A stretch of DNA of 64,000 nucleotides from DATBDE01 sp036270095 (GCA_036270095.1 DATBDE010000019.1:1-64000), one strand, 5' to 3'; positions 8,424 through 17,482 are shown, counted from the first letter of the stretch. Numbers and translations are program-made. Notes: a model not told the origin generated them from the sequence alone.

Positions 8424-8769
8424 TCAAGCACGAGGTGATGGCGATCCGGGCGTCGCGCCTGTGCCTGCTCGGCGGAGGAAACGAGGAGCTCGACGCGCGC
8501 GAGGCGGTCGAGGTGCCGGGGCCGGCGGAGCGGGCGGCCGACCGGGAGCGGGCCCACCGCGCGCTGGCCGCCTTGGCGACCCTGAAGCGAGACGAGGCCC
8601 GCGCGCTGGTCCTGCAGGCCGCCGGCCGCACCTACGCCGAGATCGAGGCCGAGACAGGGTGGAGCCACACGAAGGTCAACCGCGCGCTCACCGAGGGCCG
8701 GGCGGCGTTCCCCACCTCGAGGCGGGCGACGAGTGCGCCCGCCGGGCGAGCCTGGCCGAGCTCCGGTAG
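8420..8769 (+). pseudogene. Truncated ECF sigma-factor relic, copy B
   Basis: This copy keeps the block lost from copy A (ALATLKRDEARALVLQAA, typical of the start of sigma region 4) and the same HTH. Its 3' part is damaged: a short deletion after GRAAF shifts the frame, and a further deletion of about 100 bases removes the Cys-rich tail, leaving only ECARR..SLAELR in another frame. The TAG at the old sigma stop is present, but the CTAG overlap has become GTAG. Region 2 is absent, as in copy A. Confidence 0.6.
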
Positions 8770-8790
8770 ACGTCGTCGACGCCCAGCGTA

Positions 8791-9141
8791 CGAACGCGGA
8801 TCAGCCCGTTGAGTTTGAGCGTGACGCTCGTCGCGATGCTCTGCGTCGTGCCGGCTACCGGCGTGAACGTGACGTTGACCTTGACGCGCCAGGGAGCCCT
8901 TTTTCTCCAGCTTTCGTCTTGGCCGTCCTCGTGGGCTTGAGCTTCGAGGTCACTGGACCGGCAGTGGTCGTCGTGAGACTCGTTTTGCTTGACCAGCGGC
9001 TTCGTCTTGGGCATCGTCTTCTTGGCGGCCGCGCCTCCCTGCACGGCGGCATCCGAAGCCTCTAGCTTCCCCGGGCTACCACTCTCCGCCGTATCTACCG
9101 TGATCGACCGACTTGCTGAACTGCCATCGGTGTTGCCCGTA
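8791..9141. other. Stretch with only a possible fragment of a secreted protein
   Basis: On the minus strand around 8800-8895 there is a beta-strand-like piece (VKVNVTFTPVAGTTQSIATS) resembling the C-terminal Ig-like ends of secreted actinobacterial proteins. It runs directly into the remains of the sigma relic tail. Upstream the frame loses protein character. I see no complete gene. Confidence 0.3.
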
Positions 9142-9393
9142 TCACTCTCTCGACTTCGCCTCCCGGGCGCGAAGGCCGTGCGGTCGACGGCCGATCGCCT
9201 CCGCAACCAACCGCATCGCCTCCTCGGCGTCGGCCGCACGCAAGCGTACGAACGGTTTCCCCTCGCCCTGCCACCTGCCACCACCGCCCCCCTCGTCCTT
9301 GAAGAACATCCGGTCCGTTCGGGTGAGAGCCTCACGATCGTGGGGCGTCATCTCACCGGCGTACGACACGAAGAACTCACGCTGGTCGGTCAT
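9142..9393 (-). CDS. Small hypothetical protein
   Basis: The 83-residue frame starts MTDQREFFVSYAGEMTPHDR, has a glycine-rich middle (DEGGGGGRW), and ends in an amphipathic helix-like segment (AADAEEAMRLVAEAIGRRP). I do not recognise the family. Composition and the compact ATG-to-stop frame make it look coding. The upstream frame continues open but loses protein character, so the ATG at 9393 is preferred. No signal peptide or membrane segment is seen. Confidence 0.4.
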   Translation of the reverse strand: MTDQREFFVSYAGEMTPHDREALTRTDRMFFKDEGGGGGRWQGEGKPFVRLRAADAEEAMRLVAEAIGRRPHGLRAREAKSRE

Positions 9394-9691
9394 GGGCCGA
9401 GCATAGATCGCTTCCGGCTCAGTAGGCGTCGGCCCCCTCCGCCCCCTTCCGTTGGGACTGAGAGGTGAAGGCCACCTCCATCGCGATGGTCGAGCGCCAC
9501 CATGCGCGCTGCTCGATGGCGCCGGCGCTGGCACCGCCGCAAGGCTGGCCGCATTCCAGGGCAACCAAGCTCTCAGGGGCGACGAGGGCCGGCGGTCAAC
9601 GCTCGGAGCTCTGTGCGCTCTCGCACGAACCCAGCCACCCGGCGGCGGTACACCAAGGTGACATGACCGATGGAGGAGCGGGAGGGAAGCG

Positions 9692-10102
9692 ATGAGCGCG
9701 TTGACCAGCACGGCGACGCCACTGGACCAGACCAAGGCGACGGATAGCGCCGACCGAACACCGAGGGAGGACCGGTACGACCGCTTGTCGTCGATCGCCG
9801 GGCTGCTGGCCGTGGTCGCCGGTCTGCTCTCCCTCATCGCGGTGTCGGTGGCGGCGATCGTGGCCCTGCCCAGCGGCAACGGACAGAACGTGGTCGCCAT
9901 CACCACCGGCAGCTTCGGTGTCATCGGCACGGTGGTCGGCGCCTACTTCGGGGTCAAGCTCGGCGCCGACGGGCGACAGGCGGCTCAGCACGCCCAGCGC
10001 GCCGAAGCGGCCAAGGTCCAGGCGCTGGCCGCCCACCTGGACAGCGATGAGGCCGACAGAGCGCTGAAGGAGGCGGGGCAGCTGATGCCGCCGGCGCGCT
10101 GA
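9692..10102 (+). CDS. Small protein with two membrane helices
   Basis: The 136-residue product has a polar N-terminus (about 30 residues), two hydrophobic helices (AGLLAVVAGLLSLIAVSVAAIV and about 27 residues later the VVAITTGSFGVIGTVVGAYFG segment), and an alanine-rich helical C-terminus (AAQHAQRAEAAKVQALAAHL) that could coil. The ATG is preceded by GGGAGGGAAGC. I do not know a function. A hairpin overlapping its stop codon probably terminates it. Confidence 0.65.
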   Translation: MSALTSTATPLDQTKATDSADRTPREDRYDRLSSIAGLLAVVAGLLSLIAVSVAAIVALPSGNGQNVVAITTGSFGVIGTVVGAYFGVKLGADGRQAAQHAQRAEAAKVQALAAHLDSDEADRALKEAGQLMPPAR

Positions 10103-10111
10103 GCAGCGCGC
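10094..10111 (+). terminator. Hairpin at the end of the small membrane protein gene
   Basis: Inverted repeat GCGCGCT-GAGC-AGCGCGC with a perfect 7-base stem and a 4-base loop that contains the stop codon. No T-run follows, as is common in high-GC actinobacteria. Confidence 0.45.
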
Positions 10112-10148
10112 TCAGCCGCCCGCCCCGGTATCGCGCCGACGCGACGCA

Positions 10149-10250
10149 CATTGCGGTCCTTCCGGGGCCACGTGCACGACGCCTGCCTCCGGCGTTGAAG
10201 GGTTGATCGAGCGCGCCGGTCTCATGTGCTGATTAGGCGGCGCACAGTGG
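10149..10250 (+). repeat. Dispersed leader repeat, copy C (orphan)
   Basis: Third copy of the leader, with TTGAAGGGTTGATCGAGCGC and the CTGATTAGGCGGCGCAC end shared with A and B. Unlike them it is not followed by any sigma-like sequence: homology stops after GCGCACAGTGG. This suggests that the leader can be separated from the gene, or that the gene was deleted here. From here to the next gene I see nothing else. Confidence 0.65.
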
Positions 10251-10546
10251 GAGATGACGAGGGGATCCCGCCCTTGCTGAGGACGACGCGCGACCGTCAC
10301 GCACTTCCGACGGCAGGCTTGCTGTGCCCCGGCAAGCGCGCGTCCGACGGCAGTCGCCCGACGCGAGCGGTGCTCGTCCAGAGCGCAAGCGGCGGCACGT
10401 ACCGGTCGGGACGGTGGGCACTGTGCTGGGCGCGAGGGGCGCTGCGCGGTAGGACGGTTTCGGTGTAGATCAGGCGGTTGCGCCGACCATGGGACATGCT
10501 CGGGCCGCTCGACGGCGAAGGAGCAGGACGGTCGCCGGGTCAGGCG

Positions 10547-10879
10547 TCACAGGCAGTTCGTTGTCACCGTCGTACTGGTCGTCGTGTCAGTCTGTGGCTC
10601 GCCGCGTTGGTGCGTGCCGCGAAAGACCGTCGTCGTCGTCTCGATAGTCGTCGTCTCGGTTCGCTGCTCGGCCTCGCCCGATGGGCAGTTCGGGTCGTCG
10701 ATGTTCACGATGCCCACCGTCCCGAATCCACTGCTCTGCACACAAGTCGTAAGTCCGTGCTGGAACGTGCATGTCGCGCCCTCCGGCGGGATTACCGGTG
10801 GCGCCGCGGAGGCTGAAGCCGGGAGACCGACCGACACGACCGCGCCCGCCGCGACCGCCGCGCACAAGGTCCTCTTCAT
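10547..10879 (-). CDS. Small secreted protein with Thr-rich tail
   Basis: The 110-residue product has a signal peptide (MKRTLCAAVAAGAVVSVGLP, cleavage near ASA-APP). The mature part holds four cysteines (CTF, TTCV, PNCP and the penultimate NCL) that could form disulfides. The C-terminal half is threonine-rich (TETTTIETTTTVF, TTTSTTVTT). AAGGGG precedes the ATG. The family is not recognised. It stands alone on the minus strand. Confidence 0.6.
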   Translation of the reverse strand: MKRTLCAAVAAGAVVSVGLPASASAAPPVIPPEGATCTFQHGLTTCVQSSGFGTVGIVNIDDPNCPSGEAEQRTETTTIETTTTVFRGTHQRGEPQTDTTTSTTVTTNCL

Positions 10880-11142
10880 GGCGACCCCTTCCGATCGCTC
10901 TTACGGTCCAGGTTCCGCCACCGACTCCGCCAGTGGGCAGTGACCGATTGGTAAGCGCGATTCGACCAAAGTGTCGCTCGGAAGTCAAATGCTTCGCGCT
11001 TCGATACGTCCAGCAGCTCGTGGCTCGTGCGCAACCCCGCCGACGACGCACACGACCAGCCGGCTGCGGTGGCCCGCTCGGCCTCGTCCGTGGGCGCGTG
11101 ATAGCCGGTCCGGCCCTGCGACGGTTCGCGACCCGGCTGGCC

Positions 11143-11877
11143 TCAGCCCCGTCCCACGTACGGCATTCCGGTGGCCATGACGGTCAGCGTGAGCACGTTG
11201 GCCTCGGGCGGCAGGTTGGCCATGTAGCGCACGGCGGCGGCCACGTCGGCCACGTCCATGCGCGGTTCGCCGCGGATGCTCCCGTCGGCCTGGGGGACGC
11301 CGCGGGCGATCTGGTCGGACAGCTCGGTGGCCGCGTTGCCCACGTCGATCTGGCCGCAGGCGATGGCGTGAGCGCGGCCCTCGAGCGCGATGGCCCGGGT
11401 CAGACCGGTGATCGCGTGCTTGGTGGCCGTGTAGGCCACCGCCCCGGGCCGGGGCACGTGGGCCGAAACCGAGCCGTTGTTGATGATGCGCCCGCCCGGC
11501 GGCGCCTGCTCGCGCATGACCCGATACGCCGCCTGTGCGCAGTGGAAGGCGCCGTCGAGGTTCGTCGCCACCACCTCGCGCCACTGCTCGGGCGTGACGG
11601 CCTCGAACGGGGTGCTCGGGCCGAACATGCCCGCGTTGTTGAACAGGAGATCGATCCGCCCGAGCCGCTCGCGCACGTCCGCGAAGAACGCGCCGACCGC
11701 GCCTGTGTCGGTGACGTCGAGCGGCGCCACGACCGCCGACTCGCGGCCAGCGGCGGTCTCCTCCAGCGCCGCACGCCGCCGGCCGGCAAGCACGACCTGC
11801 CAGCCGTCATCCAGCAGCGCCTGGGCGGCCGCGCGGCCGATGCCCGACCCGGCGCCGGTGACGACCGCGACCCTCAC
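11143..11877 (-). CDS. Short-chain dehydrogenase/reductase
   Basis: A classical SDR of 244 residues. It has the cofactor motif TGAGSGIG at residues 7-14, an AGRRR basic patch after beta-2 favouring NADP, the NNAG motif near 85, the catalytic Ser (NNGSVSAH), and YTATK (Tyr-x3-Lys). The substrate cannot be predicted. The start is GTG. A LysR C-terminal fragment lies just upstream on the same strand, so the gene may once have sat beside its regulator. The C-terminus ends shortly after the expected last helix. Confidence 0.85.
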   Translation of the reverse strand: MRVAVVTGAGSGIGRAAAQALLDDGWQVVLAGRRRAALEETAAGRESAVVAPLDVTDTGAVGAFFADVRERLGRIDLLFNNAGMFGPSTPFEAVTPEQWREVVATNLDGAFHCAQAAYRVMREQAPPGGRIINNGSVSAHVPRPGAVAYTATKHAITGLTRAIALEGRAHAIACGQIDVGNAATELSDQIARGVPQADGSIRGEPRMDVADVAAAVRYMANLPPEANVLTLTVMATGMPYVGRG

Positions 11878-11924
11878 GCACCCTAGCGGCGCCCGACGGC
11901 CCGCACACGCTCCGGGCGCGCCCC

Positions 11925-12127
11925 ATCAAACACGTGGCGGCCGGGCTCGGCTGACGCTCGCGGTGCCACGCCAGCCCGATGCGGCGCGGCGCCACAAGCC
12001 CGTCGACGTCCAACACGCACACGCGCTCGTCGTGCCCGTCGAGAGCCACCTCGGACACCAGCGCGACGGTGCCCGCCGCGACGAACGCGAGCACCGTGCC
12101 GTTGCCGTCGCTGCGATACACGACCAT
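11925..12127 (-). pseudogene. C-terminal fragment of a LysR-type regulator
   Basis: A minus-strand frame reads TVLAFVAAGTVALVSEVALDG, then RVCVLDVDGLVAPRRIGLAW and SPAA. This matches the last third of a LysR substrate-binding domain (the VAAGxGVALVPE helix and the closing beta-strands). No LysR DNA-binding domain or first lobe lies upstream. One glycine of the GLGVAL-like motif is missing. It reads into the start of the SDR gene in another frame. Confidence 0.45.
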
Positions 12128-12440
12128 GGGCTCGATGCCGGGCAGTCGACCGGCTGGGTCGCTGTGGTCGCAGCTTCTCGATGACGGGACGCATCGCCTG
12201 TTCAGTCTCGCCGACCTGCCGGACCGAAAGCGGCCCCCTCGATCCCGTCGCGAAACGCCAGGCAGACAGCGCGCCTCCATACCCCCAGGGAGAGGCAGGC
12301 CAGTTCGATTGGCCCTCCTATATCGGTCCTGGGCCAGCACACCCGACCGCGCATTGCAGTCTTATTGAACGCGGCTATCGGGACCCCTGCGCGGGCTTTT
12401 CGCTCCGGTTAGGCTGGCGCCTGAGTCAAGGGAGGGTGCA
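12128..12440. other. Stretch without a gene, upstream of the FG-GAP/RTX gene
   Basis: No convincing frame on either strand. The last part contains the ribosome binding site (AAGGGAGGGTGCA) and presumably the promoter of the following gene; I see no obvious -35/-10 pair. Confidence 0.4.
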
Positions 12441-14288
12441 GTGATCCGCTCTGGTATTTGTCGTGGCCGGGCGAGCCTCGTCCTCGCCGGCGTAATCGTG
12501 GGCGCGGTGGTCGCGCTCTGGTTCGCGTGTCCTCCGGCGCTGGCTCAGCTGAGCTTCAGCTCGAGCAACCAGGGCGCCCTCAAGGGCCGTATGCCGGTGG
12601 CGGTGGTGGCAAGTGACTTCAACGGCGACTCGGGCCTCGACGTGGCCACCGCCAACGAGGGCTTCCTCTTTTTCGGCGAGGGGACCGACGTGCTGCTGGG
12701 TAACGGCAGCGGCGGCTTCTTTCTTGACAATCTATTCCAGGGTGACGGCGGGGCCGATTCGGTGGCCGTCGGTGACTTCAACGGGGACGGCGACACGGAC
12801 CTGGTGCTGGCGAACTGCTGCTCGGGCGACGTCTCGGTGCTCCTCGGTGCGGGTAATGGATCCTTCGCTGCCGCGGTCGACTACGTGGTCGGGAGCGGGT
12901 GCACCCCCAATTCGGTCGTGGTGGGCTTCTTTGATTCCGACAAGACCCCGGACCTCGCGGTGGCGTCTGGAGGAGGCTGCAACAACGTGTCGATCCTGTT
13001 GGGCAACGGCGACGGGACCTTCGGCGCCGCCCAAGGCTTCGGGGTTGACGTCGACGTTCTTCCCAGCCAGCTGGCGACAGGCGACTTCAACGGCGACGGG
13101 AACCTCGACCTGGTCGTCGCCAGCGCGGCCCCGAATGGATTGGGAGGTTCCGTTCTGCTCGGCCACGGCGACGGCACCTTTTCGAGCGCACCGGAGGTCA
13201 ACAACGCGGGGGACACTCCCCAGGCGGTGGCGGTCGGTGACTTCAACGGCGACACCTTTGCCGACCTCGCGTTCGCCGACGATCCCTCTGGCGCCAACGG
13301 AAAGATCTCGATCGTGCTCGGCAACGGCAACGGCACGTTCGACCAGCAACAGTTCATTCAATACCCAATCGGCTCGTCCACCACGTCGGTCGCCGTCGGT
13401 GACTTCAACGACGATTCGGTGCTCGACGTGGCGACCACCGACGATTTGGGCAACAACGATTCGGGCGACGTATGGGTGCTGCCCGGGAAGGGCAACGGGA
13501 CCTTCCTCTCGGCGATCCAAGTGCCGGTCCCCGACGATTATGCGGTGACGGTGGGCCACTTTGACGCCAACCCGCTCCCCGACATGGCCGTCGCGGAACC
13601 CGACCCCAATGAGGTCACCCTGCTGCTCAACACCACCCCGCCGCCAAGCCCTGGTCCCAGCGTCAGCGTGGCTGCGGGCGGGTCGTGCGCGTCGAGTGGG
13701 CTGGCGGGCACGATGTCGCTGGCGCTCGCTGACGGCACAGCCCCAGCCGGCGACTCGTCGCTGAGCTTCAGCTCGAACACGCCCGCCCTGGTCCCCGGCG
13801 ATGCGATCACCGACGGGGGCTCGGGCGCCGACCGGACGCTGACGGTGCGGCCGATCGCCGGACGCAGCGGCACGGCGGTGGTGACCGTCAACCAGCTCAC
13901 CGACGGTCAGGTCACCGGCTCGGTTCCGATCACCGTGACCGTCGCCGCCAACGGCGCCAACACGGTGGCCGGCGGCCCCGGAGCGGACATCATGTTCGCC
14001 CAGAACGGCGCCGACACGCTGGCCGGCGGCGCCGGCAACGACCTGCTCTGCGGGGGTAACGGCCCCGACACCCTGTCGGGCGGCGACGGTGACGACACCC
14101 TGGACGGTGGCCGCGGCCCCGACAATCTGTCGGGCGGCGACGGCAACGACGCCCTCGACGGTGGCCAGGGCCCCGACCGGCTCACCGGCGGGGCGGGAGC
14201 CGACCGCTTCGCCGGCGGCCAAGGCAAGGACGTGGCAGTCGACTTCCGGTCGGGAGATGGCGACAGCCAGGACGGCACCGTCCCGTAA
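12441..14288 (+). CDS. Secreted FG-GAP/VCBS repeat protein with C-terminal RTX-type calcium-binding repeats
   Basis: This 615-residue protein has a signal peptide (hydrophobic to about residue 35, ending ALAQ). From about 40 to 400 it carries at least six repeats of the type VAVGDFNGDG.LDLV...LLGNGDGTF, an FG-GAP/VCBS array expected to form an integrin-like propeller. A beta-sandwich-like spacer follows at about 405-510. From 525 to 600 there are GGxGxDxL nonapeptides (GGDGDDTLDGG, GGAGADRF), the RTX calcium-binding roll. The GTG start has GGGAGGG nearby. RTX proteins usually use type I secretion, but here an N-terminal signal peptide is present and no such secretion genes are near. A surface or adhesive role is likely. 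Confidence 0.85.
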   Translation: MIRSGICRGRASLVLAGVIVGAVVALWFACPPALAQLSFSSSNQGALKGRMPVAVVASDFNGDSGLDVATANEGFLFFGEGTDVLLGNGSGGFFLDNLFQGDGGADSVAVGDFNGDGDTDLVLANCCSGDVSVLLGAGNGSFAAAVDYVVGSGCTPNSVVVGFFDSDKTPDLAVASGGGCNNVSILLGNGDGTFGAAQGFGVDVDVLPSQLATGDFNGDGNLDLVVASAAPNGLGGSVLLGHGDGTFSSAPEVNNAGDTPQAVAVGDFNGDTFADLAFADDPSGANGKISIVLGNGNGTFDQQQFIQYPIGSSTTSVAVGDFNDDSVLDVATTDDLGNNDSGDVWVLPGKGNGTFLSAIQVPVPDDYAVTVGHFDANPLPDMAVAEPDPNEVTLLLNTTPPPSPGPSVSVAAGGSCASSGLAGTMSLALADGTAPAGDSSLSFSSNTPALVPGDAITDGGSGADRTLTVRPIAGRSGTAVVTVNQLTDGQVTGSVPITVTVAANGANTVAGGPGADIMFAQNGADTLAGGAGNDLLCGGNGPDTLSGGDGDDTLDGGRGPDNLSGGDGNDALDGGQGPDRLTGGAGADRFAGGQGKDVAVDFRSGDGDSQDGTVP

Positions 14289-14501
14289 CGCCCGCGGCCG
14301 CAGCGACGAGCGGTAGTCATACATCACCGCGACCGACGGCGGGTGCGCCGCCGTAGTAGCGATCGCGCTGGTCGGCCTGACGCGGTCACCTTGACCGCCG
14401 CGCTTCGGCCGCCGCCGCGCAGCCACCATGCGCAGTCCGGCCAGACCACCCCTCCGGCGCCTCCGCCCGCCAACGGCCGGCTGCACGACGTCTAGGAGCT
14501 A

Positions 14502-14666
14502 GGGCCGGGCGGCATTCCGCACGCTGGCGTCCGCGCTCGAGGCGGGCAACGAGACCCCGCCAGGCCGCGCTGCTCCGCGCCGAGCGCCGGCCGACGCCGT
14601 CATCGGCTTATGCGCCACCTGCGCGCCTGCGGCGCTTGCCGAGCGCGACTGGCCGAGTTGCGCTAG
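14502..14666 (+). pseudogene. Sigma-factor relic, copy D (tail only)
   Basis: Only the end of the family survives. The nucleotides match copy A from GGGCCGGGCGGC.TTCCGCAC through CTCGAGGCGGGC to CACCTGCGCGCCTGCGGCGC and the stop, with several small deletions that break the frame. The stop again forms CTAG shared with the opposite-strand relic. HTH and leader are gone. The rest of 14289-14781 holds nothing else recognisable. Confidence 0.55.
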
Positions 14667-14740
14667 TCGACGTCGACGCCCAGCGCCGCCGCGATCGGCC
14701 GGTCGACGCGATCGGCGACGTCAGACCGCACCCCTGGATG
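14663..14740 (-). pseudogene. Second C-terminal relic of the 21900-22856 gene family
   Basis: Leftward reading gives VRSDVADRVDRPIAAALGV then DVD and stop, again matching the tail of the intact gene at 21900-22856 and the relic at 2935-3012. The stop codon overlaps that of sigma relic D as CTAG. Confidence 0.5.
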
Positions 14741-14781
14741 CGACCATCCGGCAACGAGAGTGGCAACGTACGAAAAGCAGG

Positions 14782-16329
14782 TCAGCCGCGGGCGTGCACG
14801 GTCGGGAGCGTGACGCCGATGCCCGAGAAGCTCACCGTGCCGTCGACGGGGAAGGCGTTGTAGATCCCGCTCTGGGCGACGATCTGGACGGTGAAGCTCG
14901 ACCCGCGCGCGGCGTGGGCGCTGACGATCTCGAGCGGGGCCCTGACGGTGTGCTCGCCGCCATCCAGCTGGACGGCGATCGGGGTGATCTGGTTCCCCAG
15001 GACCCTGCCGGTCCGGTCGTCGACGACCTGAGCGAGGATGCGCGCATCGGCGTCGCTGGACGTGCCGCTGTAGGCGAGTGTCAGGGTCGGTGCGCCGAGG
15101 ATCGTGGCCGGCGCGTGGGCCCGCACCGGGACGTTGACGGCGTTGGTCGCCTTCGTGGCGATGGTGACCCCGATCACCGGGCCGAACTCGGCGAACGGGC
15201 CGGTCAACGTGCCCTGGTACGGACCCGAGCCGCCGTTCGGGCTCAGCTGCAGCTGCTGCCCGGACCGGGTCGCGATCAGTGGCTTGGCGCTGGGCGGCGG
15301 GTAGCGGCGGGCGGCGTAGGAGTGTCCGCGCTGGTCGAGCCACTCGAATTCCGGCCCGGTCTTCGCCTTGGGGTTGCGCTTGAGGTAGCGGCCGAGCCAC
15401 GCGAGCACGCTACGCCGGATACGCCCGGTGTCGCCGGGATTGGTCAAGCAGACGCCATGGCCACCGCAGAACCACACCAGCTTCAGCGGCACGTGATTCC
15501 TGCGCAGCGCCCTGAAGTTGTCCACCGACTCCTGCAGCGTGAACAGCGTGTCGACGGTGCCCTGGAGGAGCAGCGTCGGGATATGGATGCGCGTTACCAG
15601 GTCGCCTGGGCCGCGGCTGCGGAAGAAGCCCTCGACGTCGGGCGAGAGCGTGAAGCCCTGCTGGCTCTCCTGGAAGCCCTGGGCGACCAGGGGGTCGTCG
15701 CGCTGGCCCTTGATCGCCGAGGCCAGAACCAGAAGCTGGGCCCATGCGGTCTTGACCGTCTGGGCCTTGTACAAGCTGGTCACCAGCGAGTGCCAGGCGA
15801 TGTCGGGCGTGATCACGTCGACGCGGCGATCGGTCTCGGCGGTCGCGAACTGGATCCCCCCGCCGTAGGAGCCGCCGGCCATTCCGACCCGCGGATCGCC
15901 CTTCTTGTCGAGCTGTGCCTCAGGCTGGCCTGCGAGCCAGGTGATCAGCGCCGACACCGCCGGCGCCTCGTTGTCGATGCTGTCGATCTCGGCGATGCCA
16001 CCGGAATCGCCGAACCCGGGCGGATTCCAGGTCAGGACGTTGTAGCCGTTGCCGCGCAGCGGGCCAACGCCGATCACGCCGGTCGCCGTCGAGGTGGGCG
16101 CTTCCGGACTGGTCGCCGCGGTGCCCCCGAACCCGGGCCCCTCGAGCACGGTCGGCGCTCGCTTCCCCGGCTTCAACCCGGCGGCGGGGAAGAAGTAGGC
16201 ATGGATCTGTGCCCCGTCCGGCGCCTGCACGAACGCGTCCCGGGCCAGCGCCGACGGCGGCGCCACCGCGAGCGTCGCGAGCACTGCGAAGGCCGCCGCC
16301 AGGGCGGCTCTGCGCACCGGCCTCCCCAC
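14782..16329 (-). CDS. Secreted CocE/NonD-type (X-Pro dipeptidyl-peptidase-like) alpha/beta hydrolase
   Basis: The 515-residue protein has a signal peptide (ending SALA-RDAF). An alpha/beta hydrolase core follows, with the nucleophile elbow GGSYGG at about 155, the acid Asp in LLLQGTVDTLF near 270 and the His in CGGHG near 305. From about 340 a beta-rich C-terminal domain (jelly-roll-like, PLEIVSAHAARGSSFTV) matches the layout of CocE/NonD and X-Pro peptidase family hydrolases. Members cleave esters or prolyl peptides; the substrate here is unknown. It probably acts outside the membrane. It is a single gene with no operon partner. Confidence 0.85.
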   Translation of the reverse strand: MGRPVRRAALAAAFAVLATLAVAPPSALARDAFVQAPDGAQIHAYFFPAAGLKPGKRAPTVLEGPGFGGTAATSPEAPTSTATGVIGVGPLRGNGYNVLTWNPPGFGDSGGIAEIDSIDNEAPAVSALITWLAGQPEAQLDKKGDPRVGMAGGSYGGGIQFATAETDRRVDVITPDIAWHSLVTSLYKAQTVKTAWAQLLVLASAIKGQRDDPLVAQGFQESQQGFTLSPDVEGFFRSRGPGDLVTRIHIPTLLLQGTVDTLFTLQESVDNFRALRRNHVPLKLVWFCGGHGVCLTNPGDTGRIRRSVLAWLGRYLKRNPKAKTGPEFEWLDQRGHSYAARRYPPPSAKPLIATRSGQQLQLSPNGGSGPYQGTLTGPFAEFGPVIGVTIATKATNAVNVPVRAHAPATILGAPTLTLAYSGTSSDADARILAQVVDDRTGRVLGNQITPIAVQLDGGEHTVRAPLEIVSAHAARGSSFTVQIVAQSGIYNAFPVDGTVSFSGIGVTLPTVHARG

Positions 16330-16543
16330 GCGACGACCCTATCCGGCCCGCCGCTCGCCGCGTGTAAGAGCGCTTGGGACGTGAAGATGCCATCAGTCGC
16401 GAGTCAGGTGCGCACCGCCCGTCGACGAGTTTCATGACGTCAAGCCGTACACGTGCGTGCGCATGTTGAATCGGGGGGGTCCGCGTTTGCGACCATTGCC
16501 ACAAGAGGGGGGCGCAGGGAAGTGGGGCGAAGGAAAGAGGCAG

Positions 16544-17178
16544 ATGGTTTGGGTACGTCGGCGCTGGAAGTTCTGGGTGCCGGCCATTTTGGCGTGCCTG
16601 TTCGGCGCTTGGCCGTAGCGATGAGTGCGGGGGGAGCGGCTCCCGACCGGAGCATCAGCTTCGAGATGGTGCGTTCGGCCGCCTCGGTGAATGCGGGCTG
16701 CGTGCCCAACGCGCGGGCGGACGTCAGCGTCACCTCGAAGGGCTCGGTGGAGGTCATGAACGTCAAGGCCGAGGGATTGCCTCCGAAGACGGAGTTCGAC
16801 CTCTTCGTCATCCAGGTGCCGAACAGTCCCTTCGGGCTGTCCTGGTACCAGGGCGATGTGGAGACCAACGGCGCCGGAAGGGCCAAGGCAACGTTCGTCG
16901 GACGGTTCAGCATCGAGACGTTCATCGTGGCGCCCGGCGGCGGGCAGCCGGCGCCGACCCCGCACCCCGCCGATGCCAACACGAACCCAGCGACGGCTCC
17001 CGTCCCCCCGTTCCACCTGGGACTGTGGTTCAACTCGGGTGCTGACGCCGCTGCGGTCGGCTGTCCGAATCCGAATCCCCCCACGCCGGTCAACGGTGAC
17101 CACACCGCCGGCCCCCAGGTGCTGAGCACTCAGCAGTTCGGGCCCACCGAGGGGCCGCTCGGCCAGCTGGGATCGTGA
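16544..17178 (+). pseudogene. Secreted hypothetical protein with frameshifted signal peptide
   Basis: From 16621 one frame encodes a complete mature domain (ISFEMVRS, LPPKTEFDLFVIQVPNSPFG, GRFSIETFIVAPG, FHLGLWFNS, QFGPTEGPLG), which I recall as a conserved actinobacterial secreted family of unknown function. That frame has no signal peptide. A good one (MVWVRRRWKFWVPAILACLF), with AAAGAGG before its ATG, lies in another frame and stops three bases before the ATG at 16621. One missing base near 16610 would join them as ...LFGALAVAMSAGG. Either the gene is newly broken or this is a base-call error. Confidence 0.65.
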
Positions 17179-17217
17179 TCCCGACGAGGACCCGCCAAAG
17201 GCGCATCACTGCTAACC

Positions 17218-17246
17218 GAGGGGCCGAGCCCAGCGCTCGGCCCCTC
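17218..17246 (+). terminator. Strong hairpin after the frameshifted secreted protein gene
   Basis: A perfect 12-base stem (GAGGGGCCGAGC / GCTCGGCCCCTC) with the 5-base loop CCAGC lies 40 bases after the stop codon. No T-run follows. It is the most stable simple hairpin I noticed outside the palindromic elements. Confidence 0.7.
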
Positions 17247-17482
17247 GCCGTTCATAAGGAGCGAGCGTCTCCGCTCTGGCGTCCGAGACTTGCGGGACCA
17301 GACCTTCAAGCTGACCGGGATCATCGTCGCGCGCCGAGCGTGGACGGTGTCGATGATGTCTGCGTTGTCGGTGCCTTGGAGGCGGATCCTTCGGTCGTGG
17401 TGCCCGTGCGCAGCGTGATTGCGTCGCCCGTGCCAGGCGTAGCGCGATTGGGCGGAGCAGGCGGCCGCCTGACGGACGCGCT

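Noticed and set aside
12732..14486. Long minus-strand frame opposite the FG-GAP/RTX gene
   Set aside because: Antisense shadow of a GC-rich repetitive gene, with no recognisable motif; the plus strand has a signal peptide, repeats and a ribosome site.
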